In this document: positions 35,426 to 44,615 of the stretch, piece by piece
Layout of the letters: each line of letters opens with the position of its first letter
Position numbering within the stretch: position 1 is the stretch's first letter
Assembly: GCF_000512895.1 (NCBI RefSeq)
Contig: NZ_CP007033.1
Coordinates: 2,879,337-2,943,336, forward strand
Source: Dehalobacter restrictus DSM 9455
GTDB taxonomy: Bacteria > Bacillota > Desulfitobacteriia > Desulfitobacteriales > Syntrophobotulaceae
Direction: 5' to 3'
Length of the DNA: 64,000 bases
The notes under the pieces: model-generated
The model's database searches: none
What the model was told of the DNA's origin: nothing
What the model saw: the letters and a program-made list of their open reading frames with translations, nothing else
Program-made: the position numbers and the translations under genes

Positions 35426-36037
35426 CTAAGGTTCAATGTCCTGAGCTCTTGCAATCATTTCCTCGAGCTTAGTCTTCATCTTTTCATCCGTATTGTATTT
35501 TAACGCCGTCTGCCAGTACTGCTCGGCCTTCTTGTAATCTTCTTTGCTGTAAAACTGGAACATCCCATACCAATATAGCACATCCACATTTTGCGGTTCC
35601 TTTTCAATTAATTCCTTGTATGTTTCATCCGCAAGATTAGAATCACGTGAAAGGAATGCGGATATTGCAAGTTTTAACCTTACATCATTGTCGTCTTTCT
35701 GTGCCAGGACTTTTTGGTAATACGTTATCGCATTCTGCAGATCTTCCTGGTATTCTTCATCGTTAAGCTCAATTGTTGTACTCGCTTTACTATAATAAGC
35801 GTCGGCCAGAGCCAGCTGCGCTTCGACGTCTTCCGGGCTCTTTTCGAGTGCTGCGCTGAGTTCCACAACGGCTTGCTTCCGCTGATTGTATTCCTGCTCC
35901 AACGCTTCTTGGCCCTGGGTATCTTCCGTATTATCAGACCCTGGAAGGGAAATTGCATAAAATGTTGATCCAATAAGGGAAATGCAGATTATCCCTATGA
36001 TAAACCCTACGGTGATCTTTTGAACTTTTTTTTGCAT
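35426..36037 (-). CDS. Membrane-anchored TPR protein
   Basis: A 203-residue protein. One hydrophobic helix (about residues 8-28) anchors it, then come an acidic coiled region and at least three tetratricopeptide-like repeats (for example AQLALADAYYSKA and LYWYGMFQFYSKEDYKKAEQYW). TPRs bind other proteins, and the partner is unknown. AGGAG precedes the ATG. It sits between scfB and walJ on the same strand. Confidence 0.75.
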   Translation of the reverse strand: MQKKVQKITVGFIIGIICISLIGSTFYAISLPGSDNTEDTQGQEALEQEYNQRKQAVVELSAALEKSPEDVEAQLALADAYYSKASTTIELNDEEYQEDLQNAITYYQKVLAQKDDNDVRLKLAISAFLSRDSNLADETYKELIEKEPQNVDVLYWYGMFQFYSKEDYKKAEQYWQTALKYNTDEKMKTKLEEMIARAQDIEP

Positions 36038-36055
36038 TTTTTCTCCTAACCTGCG

Positions 36056-36083
36056 ACCTTCCTATTATCAATAATAGGAAGGT
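36056..36083. terminator. Perfect 12-bp hairpin between scfB and the TPR gene
   Basis: ACCTTCCTATTA (36056-36067) pairs fully with TAATAGGAAGGT (36072-36083) around a 4-base loop. No T-run follows on the minus strand; on the plus strand TTTAATTAATCTTT follows. It may act as a processing or stability hairpin, or as a weak terminator. Confidence 0.4.
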
Positions 36084-36149
36084 TTAATTAATCTTTCCTT
36101 AGAAACAAAAGAGTCAAAGAAACTCTTCCTTTGTGCCAGGGTTCTCTTG

Positions 36150-37589
36150 TTAAATAAGAACCCTTTGCTTGGCTTCCATGATTTTAAGATAGTACGCGAC
36201 TTCAAGCCTTTTTTTCTGCAGCTCGCATCCCATCGGATACACTTTTGTCAGTTCCCCGCTGAAAGCTTCATTGGCTGCATGGCATCCGCCGCTGCATGAG
36301 AAGCGTGCCCAGCAGACGCGGCATTCTTCCTTCGTATAGACCTGCGCCTGGCGGAAGGACTGAACAATTTCTTCCTTCAGTTCACAGTTCAGATCATTCA
36401 CAGATCCCATTTTATATTTTTCCTGTCCGACAAACTGGTGACAGGGGTAAATATCCCCCTCCGGTGAGACGGCTACATACTCATGTCCGGCCCCGCAGCC
36501 CGACAGCCTCTTAATCAGGCAAGGTCCTTCATCAAGGCCTGCATTGAAGTGAAAAAAGACAAATTCTTTCCCTGCCTCGCGATATTCCAGCACTTTTTCT
36601 CCTAAAATATCGTAGCTTTCTTTGATTTCTGCCAGATCTTCCTCTCTGAAAGCATACACTTCCTGCGGAGAAGCTACCACCGGCTCCACAGAGATCCTTC
36701 GGATGCCGCTGTCCGCCATATGCAGGACATCCTTGTAGAAGTCTTTATTGAAACGTGTATAGGTTCCCCGGACATAAAAATAATTGCCGACAGCATAACG
36801 CGACGTCTCCGGCCGCATTTCCGTAAATTTAAGGATCTGCGGCATAATCCGGTCATAACTTCCGGCTCCGTTCAGGAAAGGCCGCATTCTATCGTTTACT
36901 TCCTTGCGTCCGTCCAGACTCAGTACAACACTGATTCCTTCGTCTTCCAAAAATCTGGCTGTCTCTTCATCCATCAGAACCGCATTCGTCGTCAGTGTAA
37001 ACTTGATCTTTTTACCGGCCTGAGCGGCTATCTCCCGGCCGTAAACAATCAATTCCCTGATAACCGGCAAATTCATCAGCGGTTCGCCGCCAAAGAAATC
37101 AACCTCGCAATGTCCCCGGTCTCCGCTGTGGTCCAATAAAAATTTCAACGCTTTCTTGCCTGTCTTAACGTTCATCAATTCGCGGTTACCGCCGAAAGGT
37201 CCTGTTCCCGCGAAACAATATTTGCAGCGCAGGTTGCAGTCATGCGCAACGTGCAGGCACATCGCCTTGATCACCGGCCGGTCAGAAAACGGCAGTATTG
37301 TTTCTTCGGGCTCGCAGGAAAACAACAGCTTTTGATCCTGAAGCACTTTCAATTCTACCAGGATTTCCTGCTTTTCTTCAGAAGAAAGATTATACCCGCA
37401 ACTGTCCAGCATCTCTTCTGAATCTTCCAAACTGTTCTTTTGCTGATATGTTATCAATTCCTGAATAAAAGCATATGTCTTGTCATCAATCACATGAAGC
37501 GACCCCGAATTGACATCGTAGGCAATCTGAAGTTTCCCTTGCGTATACACATGTACATTTTTTGCTATATTGTAGTTCGTCAATTTCAT
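36150..37589 (-). CDS. scfB: ScfB, radical SAM maturase of the SCIFF peptide
   Basis: A 479-residue radical SAM enzyme that forms thioether cross-links in the SCIFF (six cysteines in forty-five) peptide. The radical SAM cluster is Cys118, Cys122 and Cys125 (HDCNLRCKYCFAGTG). A C-terminal SPASM domain follows from about residue 345 (CGAGHEYVAVSPEGDIYPC, then CRVCWARFSCSGGCH). An N-terminal peptide-recognition region precedes the barrel. I choose ATG 37587-37589, which follows AGAGGAT; an ATG seven codons earlier has no ribosome-binding site. Its substrate gene lies just upstream. Confidence 0.94.
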   Translation of the reverse strand: MKLTNYNIAKNVHVYTQGKLQIAYDVNSGSLHVIDDKTYAFIQELITYQQKNSLEDSEEMLDSCGYNLSSEEKQEILVELKVLQDQKLLFSCEPEETILPFSDRPVIKAMCLHVAHDCNLRCKYCFAGTGPFGGNRELMNVKTGKKALKFLLDHSGDRGHCEVDFFGGEPLMNLPVIRELIVYGREIAAQAGKKIKFTLTTNAVLMDEETARFLEDEGISVVLSLDGRKEVNDRMRPFLNGAGSYDRIMPQILKFTEMRPETSRYAVGNYFYVRGTYTRFNKDFYKDVLHMADSGIRRISVEPVVASPQEVYAFREEDLAEIKESYDILGEKVLEYREAGKEFVFFHFNAGLDEGPCLIKRLSGCGAGHEYVAVSPEGDIYPCHQFVGQEKYKMGSVNDLNCELKEEIVQSFRQAQVYTKEECRVCWARFSCSGGCHAANEAFSGELTKVYPMGCELQKKRLEVAYYLKIMEAKQRVLI

Positions 37590-37629
37590 GTTTCTGTATC
37601 CTCTGCCCATCGTAATAGTTTTCAGAACA

Positions 37630-37638
37630 ATTATACCA
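37630..37638 (-). promoter_or_regulatory. Extended -10 promoter of scfB
   Basis: The minus strand reads TGGTATAAT at 37630-37638, an extended -10 element. The -35 region (TTTTCA at 17 bases) is weak. It lies after the scfA terminator, so scfB can be transcribed on its own. Confidence 0.5.
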
Positions 37639-37655
37639 TTGAAATACCTTTATGA

Positions 37656-37690
37656 AAAAAGAAAACTTGGCTGACGCCAAGCTTTTTTAC
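37656..37690 (-). terminator. Terminator between scfA and scfB
   Basis: Minus-strand stem AAAGCTTGGC with GCCAAGTTTT around a 4-base loop, followed by a T-rich run (TTTTCTTTTTT). It should let the peptide gene be made in excess over the maturase. Confidence 0.78.
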
Positions 37691-37738
37691 AGAACCCCTT
37701 TATAAATAACCGTCTGTCTGTCTTCTATGATGTTCCTG

Positions 37739-37879
37739 TTATTTTTCACAAACCTGATTGCCAACTGTGCAAGATGTCTTACAAGCCGATTGGCAAGATG
37801 TCTGGCATTTTCCGCATCCTCCGGTTTTGGCTGTTGAGGCTAAGTTCCCCTTAATGACTGTCTGAATATGTTTAGCCAT
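37739..37879 (-). CDS. scfA: SCIFF peptide precursor (ScfA)
   Basis: A 46-residue ribosomally made peptide. It starts MAKHIQTVIKGNLA and has six cysteines at positions 22, 25, 29, 33, 37 and 44 in the pattern TGGCGKCQTSCQSACKTSC and then NQVC, the hallmark of SCIFF (ranthipeptide) precursors of Clostridia. ScfB cross-links the cysteines to nearby residues. AAGGAGG precedes the ATG at ideal spacing. Its biological role is not established. Confidence 0.94.
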   Translation of the reverse strand: MAKHIQTVIKGNLASTAKTGGCGKCQTSCQSACKTSCTVGNQVCEK

Positions 37880-37893
37880 GCGTATCCTCCTTA

Positions 37894-38469
37894 TTATTGT
37901 TTAGGCTGACTGAACAAGTAGATGACCTTTCCTTCAGCGGAGTATCCGGTGATATCTGCGCTTACCGATGGGACCTGCGGTTTACTGACAAACGCATACC
38001 ATAATCTCAGCTGATCGGTGTTAACAATTTTCCCCTGGACCTTTTCCCCGCCGATCGTCGTAACAGTTACACGTACAATATCCTTATTCGTTATCTTGCC
38101 GTAATAGACCGAATATTGGGTGCCATCTTCTCCAAGATCCGCATATCGCCACTGTAGGCCGTCGGGATAAGTGACAAGCTTACCAACCGCACTTCCTGTC
38201 CATTTCCAGCCAAAACTGTTTTTTGTGAATATTCCTGTGCTTAATTCTTCTTCAAACGTGTAAAATACAATCCCTGAATTATCACTGACTTGTTCAACTT
38301 TTACCAAGTCATATCCTTTGGGAATAAGCGGCTTCGCTTTCGCTACCGCATCATCCAATGAATTACATCCGCCTAATACTGCTGTCATGATCACAATGGT
38401 CAATATTGCCACAATTTTCTTGAACTTGCCCTTCTTGCGAAACATTCGGCTATCAGAGTCAGATAACAT
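37894..38469 (-). CDS. Lipoprotein of unknown function upstream of scfA
   Basis: A 191-residue secreted lipoprotein. A basic N-terminus, one hydrophobic stretch and the lipobox LGGC (Cys at about residue 35) predict cleavage and lipid attachment outside the membrane. I do not recognise the mature domain, which is rich in beta-strand-like segments. An AAAGGA site supports ATG 38469; a second ATG eight codons later is possible. It ends 14 bases before the scfA start and could be co-transcribed with it. Confidence 0.72.
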   Translation of the reverse strand: MLSDSDSRMFRKKGKFKKIVAILTIVIMTAVLGGCNSLDDAVAKAKPLIPKGYDLVKVEQVSDNSGIVFYTFEEELSTGIFTKNSFGWKWTGSAVGKLVTYPDGLQWRYADLGEDGTQYSVYYGKITNKDIVRVTVTTIGGEKVQGKIVNTDQLRLWYAFVSKPQVPSVSADITGYSAEGKVIYLFSQPKQ

Positions 38470-38573
38470 TCTTTTCCTTTCAGCTCCTTTCGGCTTAACG
38501 CCTCACTAAAGCCTCATGTGATTTTTATTATACATCGCGTCCCGTTAAAATACCATTAATTAGCTTTTTCGAT

Positions 38574-38600
38574 AAAAAAACCAGCTTAAAACTGGCCTTA
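38574..38600 (-). terminator. Terminator after tRNA-Gly
   Basis: Minus-strand hairpin GGCCAG/CTGGTT around TTTTAAG, followed by a run of T. It lies directly downstream of the tRNA. Confidence 0.65.
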
Positions 38601-38611
38601 TATTCTTAAAT

Positions 38612-38686
38612 TGGAGCGGAAGACGGGATTCGAACCCGCGACCCTCGGCTTGGGAAGCCAATGCTCTACCGCTGAGCCACTTCCGC
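38612..38686 (-). tRNA. tRNA-Gly (anticodon TCC)
   Basis: A complete 75-base cloverleaf on the minus strand. It starts GCGGAAGTGGCTCAGCGG, has the anticodon loop CTTCCCA, the T-arm GGTTCGAATCC, and an encoded CCA end. The acceptor stem GCGGAAG/CTTCCGC is perfect. Confidence 0.95.
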
Positions 38687-38712
38687 ATAAGGTATTTTTT
38701 CAGGTAACTATT

Positions 38713-38741
38713 ATTATATTTATTATCCTCTCATTCGTCAA
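38713..38741 (-). promoter_or_regulatory. Promoter of tRNA-Gly
   Basis: Minus strand TTGACG (38736-38741), a 17-base spacer and TATAAT (38713-38718), about 27 bases upstream of the tRNA. Confidence 0.8.
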
Positions 38742-38819
38742 GAGGCCATCATTTTTCTATCCTACACCATCATGTCTCCATCCTTCACCACCAGTTTCAG
38801 CACTTCACCATCCTTTTTC

Positions 38820-40100
38820 TTAGCCTGCAGTAACAAGCGCCGCCAGTAACAGCATTCCCTCATTCTCCCGATAGATCTGCGCGAATTGAGAAATCGGCAA
38901 AGGATTTCGGCCAAGCCCAACCTCAACCGTATAGCCCGGTCTTCGGTATTTTTCGATAAACCAGTCCTTATAGCCTGCATACGATGTTATTCCGGTCGCT
39001 TCTTCCAGCGCATAGCCACTTTTTTCTGCTAAACTGAGTGCAATTAGCCGGTCCCTGGCCGAAGCCAGACCTCTGTAATTCCAGTAGATCACCCTGCCTT
39101 GGCTGTGGTAGGCCAGGACAAGTCTATAATTATGATTTCTCGTAAAGTCTGCAACTGCTTTGGATTCAGGCTCGGATTCCGGACCTGTCCCTGAAAATCT
39201 GGTCGGGCCGGGCCCGGTTATCCCATGACTGGCTTCCGCTTGTTTCGACAACTGCCAGGATGCATCATAATTGTGGTTCAGATCTACGCCACGAATATTG
39301 GCCTGCCAGACCTGGCCAAAATTCATCCGGCCTTCATTCCATTTCAGAAGAGATGTGTAGAAAGGGTGATTTATTTCAAGTCCGTTTAAAACCAGATCAA
39401 TACCATCTGGATTCACCATAGGAATTAAATAAATTGAGCTTTGGCTCCATATCTCTCTTATATTGTATCCCCTGACCGAAGTTCCGTCCACATAGTTTTT
39501 CAGATAATTTTCACAGAACTTCATTAGCATAACCGTTGTGATCCACTCCAGTGAATGATGCGACGCATTGTAGAATACCTGATTCGGTCCATTACCCAGC
39601 CTCAGATAGTAAAGATTCCGCCCGAGAACACTTTTCCCGGCAACCCCGGTTTCCAGGAAAGGATAGCGTTTCTGTAACCCGGCAATATCCCGCTGCATGA
39701 TTTCGTAGGTATAATTGAGGTCTGTATCGACAACATCAAAAGCATAGGGCACAGTCAACTGTTGTCCTAATCTTATATTGTCAGAACTGACCCCGGGATT
39801 TGCTGCCAGAAGCCGCTGAGTATTGATTTTATAACGGTTGGCAATCTGATATAACGTATCTCCCGCAGCAACCGTAACCATTATGTAGCCGTTCAGTAAC
39901 GGCAAGAGCTTTTGATAAGTGATTGGACCAATGATTCCATCTACTTGGAGACCACTGGCCGCCTGAAACTGCTTCACCGCTCGCTCTGTATTTGTTCCGA
40001 ATACTCCGTCTACCGTCCCCGGATCATAGCCCAGCTTTTTGAGCAAAGCTTGAACTTCCATCACATCATTTCCTCTGACTCCGATCTTAAGTACGCGCAC
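38820..40100 (-). CDS. M14-family cell-wall carboxypeptidase with peptidoglycan-binding and LysM domains
   Basis: A 426-residue protein. Residues 5-68 are a peptidoglycan-binding domain (VMEVQALLKKLGYDPGTVDG), residues 73-117 a LysM domain (VAAGDTLYQIANRYKINTQ), and residues 130-420 a zinc carboxypeptidase of family M14. The zinc ligands include His182 and Glu185 (HHSLEW), and the catalytic glutamate is in YTVEVGLG near residue 395. It resembles gamma-D-glutamyl-diaminopimelate endopeptidases that cut wall peptides, often in spores. No signal peptide is seen. The start is GTG 40098-40100 after GGGGGGAT. Confidence 0.9.
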   Translation of the reverse strand: MRVLKIGVRGNDVMEVQALLKKLGYDPGTVDGVFGTNTERAVKQFQAASGLQVDGIIGPITYQKLLPLLNGYIMVTVAAGDTLYQIANRYKINTQRLLAANPGVSSDNIRLGQQLTVPYAFDVVDTDLNYTYEIMQRDIAGLQKRYPFLETGVAGKSVLGRNLYYLRLGNGPNQVFYNASHHSLEWITTVMLMKFCENYLKNYVDGTSVRGYNIREIWSQSSIYLIPMVNPDGIDLVLNGLEINHPFYTSLLKWNEGRMNFGQVWQANIRGVDLNHNYDASWQLSKQAEASHGITGPGPTRFSGTGPESEPESKAVADFTRNHNYRLVLAYHSQGRVIYWNYRGLASARDRLIALSLAEKSGYALEEATGITSYAGYKDWFIEKYRRPGYTVEVGLGRNPLPISQFAQIYRENEGMLLLAALVTAG

Positions 40101-40169
40101 CTAAATCCCCCCATCTATGTTCGTTGTTATAATCTATGGGGATTCGAAAGGATGTGTGTAGGGTTGCGG

Positions 40170-40216
40170 CAAAAACAAAAACGAGCCCTTAACAGTAAAA
40201 AACCGTTATAACTCGC
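40170..40216 (-). terminator. Terminator after the Glu-Phe tRNA pair
   Basis: Minus-strand hairpin with outer pairs CGAG/CTCG and inner TAAC/GTTA, followed by TTTTTGTTTTTG. Confidence 0.6.
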
Positions 40217-40229
40217 TTTACAGGACGTA

Positions 40230-40305
<76 letters not shown>

Positions 40306-40350
40306 GTGATCGATTATCAATCTATCAAAACTCAGCTTAATTTTGAAATA

Positions 40351-40426
40351 TGGTGACCCGTACGGGATTCGAACCCGTGTTACCGCCGTGAAAGGGCGGT
40401 GTCTTAGGCCGCTTGACCAACGGGCC
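40351..40426 (-). tRNA. tRNA-Glu (anticodon TTC)
   Basis: A 76-base cloverleaf starting GGCCCGTTGGTCAAGCGG, anticodon loop CTTTCAC, T-arm GGTTCGAATCC and encoded CCA. It is co-transcribed with tRNA-Phe. tRNA-Glu is also the substrate donor for HemA in the C5 route. Confidence 0.95.
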
Positions 40427-40490
40427 ATAGGCGATACGTTCGTGAACCATCTATAATGGTTTCACCCAATTTTTTCGCTCATGTTTCTGT

Positions 40491-40519
40491 ATTATACAGA
40501 TAATATGACAAATAGTAAA
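40491..40519 (-). promoter_or_regulatory. Promoter of the tRNA-Glu/tRNA-Phe pair
   Basis: Minus strand TTTACT (40514-40519), a 17-base spacer and TATAAT (40491-40496). Confidence 0.7.
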
Positions 40520-40632
40520 GAACTTTTTTAGGTTTTTATTGTTTTTTTCTTACGCTCCGGAAATGCATATCCAGTGGTGAAGCAGGCCAAAGCGACTCCC
40601 GGATAAAGGTGTTGGTTTGACGGTTACATATT

Positions 40633-41036
40633 CTATTTTGATTTCCCCAGGATTATTTGGTATAGGCGTGACTTGAGCCTGCTCTTTCTTTTCTCCCGCT
40701 CATCTTCCGAAATCCCCAAAAGGAGAAGAGCCTGGTAGCAGGTTAAATTCGTCAGCGCTGACGAATTTAACCTGCCGCTGTCACCGGTGGAAGCGAACAG
40801 TTTATACCATATTCTTCAAAGAGCTGCATCAGCCTGTTGGCTGTACGCTGGGAATAGCTCACCGATTCGACCAGCCATTTTCCCCATTCTCCATGCGGGA
40901 GCAGTGCCTTGGCCTCCTTCAGTCGCTTGCCAACCTCGATGGCACTGGTAAGCATGATTTTACAAGTCTGTTGTTTTATCCTATTAATCTCAGCCGTGAT
41001 GACAAGCGGCGTGCGTTCAGTGATTGGTTCATTCAT
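40633..41036 (-). pseudogene. Decayed DUF3102 gene split by a palindrome
   Basis: The first frame (41036 to 40767, 89 codons) encodes a good DUF3102 N-terminus (IKQQTCKIMLTSAIEVGKRL, then KALLPHGEWGKWL and ANRLMQLFEEYG) and stops in a 38-bp palindrome. Beyond the palindrome another frame resumes with YQALLLLGISEDEREK, which resembles the next DUF3102 block, and then decays to a stop at 40633. DUF3102 genes are usually two to three times longer than the first frame and are often found in mobile or plasmid-like contexts. Their function is unknown. Confidence 0.6.
40738..40775. repeat. 38-bp perfect palindrome
   Basis: Two 19-base arms without a spacer: GCAGGTTAAATTCGTCAGC and its exact complement. 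The stop codon of the first DUF3102 frame lies inside. There is no T-tract, so it is not a normal terminator. Confidence 0.92.
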
Positions 41037-41326
41037 TTTGATTCCCGCCTTTTTGGTAGCTTTAATTACAGCATACGTAGACGGGCTTCAAATGGTGAAG
41101 ACTTGGGTATAAACCTATCAAAATCGCCTTGGCTCTTGCCGCAATCACCTATTTTATAGCTTGTTCTGATTTGTTAAACTTCTAAATACCAAATTTAGTT
41201 AGAGCTTGCAAGCCCTATTTATTCCTTAAGCAGATGCATCGAATACTCCCTTATATCATTATCTAGTACAACATTCTTAAATTCATTGCTCAAATAATTT
41301 CATTCAAGCCTGATTACCCCATATTA
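41037..41326. other. Gap upstream of the DUF3102 pseudogene
   Basis: AT-rich sequence with no credible frame, RNA or strong promoter that I can support. Confidence 0.5.
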
Positions 41327-41435
41327 GGTCTGGGTGCCACAAGTTCCAGCGTCAAGCGGAGCATGGATGCGGAGCGCGGCTGTTAGCGTCATGGAGGGCG
41401 CTATCTGCCGAAAGCGGAATTGTGACACCCAGACC
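41327..41435. repeat. 109-bp GC-rich element with terminal inverted repeats
   Basis: The ends share GGTCTGGGTG(C/T)CACAA in inverted orientation (41327-41342 and 41420-41435, one mismatch), with pairing extending a few bases further inward past a one-base bulge. The inside has repeated AGCGTCA and GCGGAGC words and is far more GC-rich than its surroundings. It could be a miniature transposable element or a structured RNA. No protein frame fits. Confidence 0.6.
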
Positions 41436-41570
41436 AACCCTAGATACTTATGGGCTGCATATATTTGCTTATTTAAAGAACGTTGTAACCAAGATCCTTT
41501 CAAATTCGCAAGCGAAAAAACATGGTCTTTATTCGTCAGCGTCTCTTCCCCGAGTCATGGTGTCTGCGTC

Positions 41571-41610
41571 CAAAAAATGCAAAAAGCCTGTACCCTTTAC
41601 GGATACAAGC
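41571..41610 (-). terminator. Terminator after tRNA-Lys
   Basis: Minus-strand hairpin GCTTGTATCC with GGTACAGGC, followed by TTTTTGCATTTTTT. Confidence 0.7.
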
Positions 41611-41624
41611 ATTTTCAACATAAA

Positions 41625-41700
41625 TGGTGAGCCATCCGCGACTCGAACGCGGGACACCCTGATTAAAAGTCAGGTGCTCTACCGACTGAGCTAATGGCCC
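41625..41700 (-). tRNA. tRNA-Lys (anticodon TTT)
   Basis: A 76-base cloverleaf starting GGGCCATTAGCTCAGTCGG, anticodon loop CTTTTAA, T-arm CGTTCGAGTCG and encoded CCA. Confidence 0.95.
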
Positions 41701-41715
41701 AGGCCACAATTCATG

Positions 41716-41745
41716 ATTCTATCATTTCAGTCCCCGGACTGTCAA
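41716..41745 (-). promoter_or_regulatory. Promoter of tRNA-Lys
   Basis: Minus strand TTGACA (41740-41745), an 18-base spacer and TAGAAT (41716-41721). Confidence 0.8.
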
Positions 41746-41829
41746 GTAAAACTTTAATATCCTTGACATCTCGGAACCAGGAATTAATCCGAAAAAATTA
41801 AAGTACATTCAGATTCATTATCAAAATCC

Positions 41830-43131
<1,302 letters not shown>

Positions 43132-43153
43132 TCACGACTTCAATCCAAACTTC

Positions 43154-43183
43154 ATCTTAACAACGATCGCCCCTGTTTGTCAA
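43154..43183 (-). promoter_or_regulatory. Promoter of purA
   Basis: Minus strand TTGACA (43178-43183), an 18-base spacer and TAAGAT (43154-43159), 41 bases upstream of the purA start. Confidence 0.6.
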
Positions 43184-43186
43184 TAA

Positions 43187-43228
43187 AATCCGAACATTTG
43201 CTGTATTCCTAGGCTAAATGTTCGAATA
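43187..43228. promoter_or_regulatory. Probable PurR operator (paired PurBoxes) upstream of purA
   Basis: CGAACATTT (43191-43199) and AAATGTTCG (43216-43224) form a perfect inverted pair 16 bases apart. Each half extends to an 11-of-12 match to the Bacillus PurBox AWWWCGAACWWT. Bacillus purA is controlled by PurR through such pairs. The pair lies just upstream of the purA -35 box, as expected. It could also form a weak dnaB terminator hairpin. Confidence 0.6.
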
Positions 43229-43267
43229 TTTGATACAACCAAATATAAACGATAATCTTATCGTGTA

Positions 43268-44596
43268 TTAACCATAATTCTTATCGAGGTTAACAAATTT
43301 CGTAAATTCCTTCAAATACCCAAGCTCAACTGTACCTACAGGACCATTGCGGTGCTTGGCAATAATAATCTCAGCAATACCTTTTTTCTCCGAATCAGGG
43401 TGATAGTATTCATCCCTGTAAATAAAAGAAATAAGATCGGCATCAGCCTCGATCGATCCGGATTCCAGAAGGTCGGACATCAGTGGCCGCTTGTCCTGAC
43501 GCTGCTCAACACCGCGGTTAAGCTGAGACAGGGCAATAACCGGCACGGATAGTTCACGTGCAACGCCTTTTAAGCCTCTGGAAATCTGGGCGACTTCCTG
43601 CTGGCGGCTTTCTACCTTCTTGCCGACGGTCATTAACTGCAGATAATCAATAATAATCAGTCCAAGTCCTTGTTCCATTTTTAATCTTCTAGCTTTGGAC
43701 CGAAGCTCTGCCAGGGATATCCCAACGGTATCATCAATAAAGATTGGTGCCTCGGACAGCGGACCTACAGCCTGGGTAAGCTTTGGCCAGTCTGAGTCCA
43801 ATAGTTCGCCGGTCCTGACCCGCTGCTGATCTACCATCGCTTCCGAACAAAGAATACGCTGGACAAGCTGCTCTTTGGACATTTCCAGGCTGAATAACGC
43901 TACAGGAACCTTGGATTTTACCGCAGCATTCTGTGCCATATTCAGGACAAGTGCCGTTTTGCCCATCGATGGTCTGGCGGCAATAATAACCAGGTCGGAA
44001 GCCTGCCAGCCGGAAGTGATCCGGTCCAACTCCCGAAAATGGGTCGGAACCCCTGTCAGGTTTCCTTTATTGGAATAGAGGTATTCGATCTTGTCAAATG
44101 TCTTCAGGAGAATGCTTCGGATCGTAACGAAACCTTCCTTGGACTGTCTTTGAGAGATTTCTACGATCAGTCTTTCGGCTTCCTCCAATAAACTAAGGGC
44201 TTCTTCTCCCGCTTCGTACCCTTTTTCTTCAATATAGCCGGCAATGCGGATCAGCTGACGGAGCAGGGCTTTTTCCGCCACAATCCGGGCATAATGTTCC
44301 ACGTTGGCCGCTGAAGGCACAGATCCGGCGATCTGAGAGATTGTTCCAATTCCCCCGATGCTCTCCAGCCTGCCTGCCTGCCTTAAGTTCTCAGCCACTG
44401 TAACCAAATCAACAGGGTCCCCTTTTTCAAAGATATCCCTGATGACCAGGTAAATATTTTTATGATTATCGCGGTAGAAATCCTCCGGACGTAGAATCTC
44501 GAATACAGTACTGCCCTTCTGGGGATCAAGCATCAGCGCGCCCAGAACAGCCTGTTCAGCCTCAAGATTATGGGGAGGAACTTTCAAAAGTTCCAT
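43268..44596 (-). CDS. dnaB: DnaB, replicative DNA helicase
   Basis: A 442-residue RecA-fold helicase. The N-terminal domain (PPHNLEAEQAVLGALM) binds primase and the loader. Walker A is ARPSMGKT near residue 203. LGLIIIDYLQLM (Walker B) and the late motif FIYRDEYYHPDS follow. ATG 44594-44596 is chosen because GAGGAG lies 8 bases upstream; earlier in-frame codons are too close or lack a site. No intein is present. Confidence 0.95.
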   Translation of the reverse strand: MELLKVPPHNLEAEQAVLGALMLDPQKGSTVFEILRPEDFYRDNHKNIYLVIRDIFEKGDPVDLVTVAENLRQAGRLESIGGIGTISQIAGSVPSAANVEHYARIVAEKALLRQLIRIAGYIEEKGYEAGEEALSLLEEAERLIVEISQRQSKEGFVTIRSILLKTFDKIEYLYSNKGNLTGVPTHFRELDRITSGWQASDLVIIAARPSMGKTALVLNMAQNAAVKSKVPVALFSLEMSKEQLVQRILCSEAMVDQQRVRTGELLDSDWPKLTQAVGPLSEAPIFIDDTVGISLAELRSKARRLKMEQGLGLIIIDYLQLMTVGKKVESRQQEVAQISRGLKGVARELSVPVIALSQLNRGVEQRQDKRPLMSDLLESGSIEADADLISFIYRDEYYHPDSEKKGIAEIIIAKHRNGPVGTVELGYLKEFTKFVNLDKNYG

Positions 44597-44615
44597 GCTC
44601 ATTTCTCCTCGTTTG

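Noticed and set aside
38611..38823. A 70-codon plus-strand frame at tRNA-Gly
   Set aside because: It starts in the tRNA and its promoter region; no ribosome-binding site or family.
41334..41694. Two plus-strand frames of 90-98 codons before tRNA-Lys
   Set aside because: They run through the inverted-repeat element, the terminator and into the tRNA; no family match and no ribosome-binding site.
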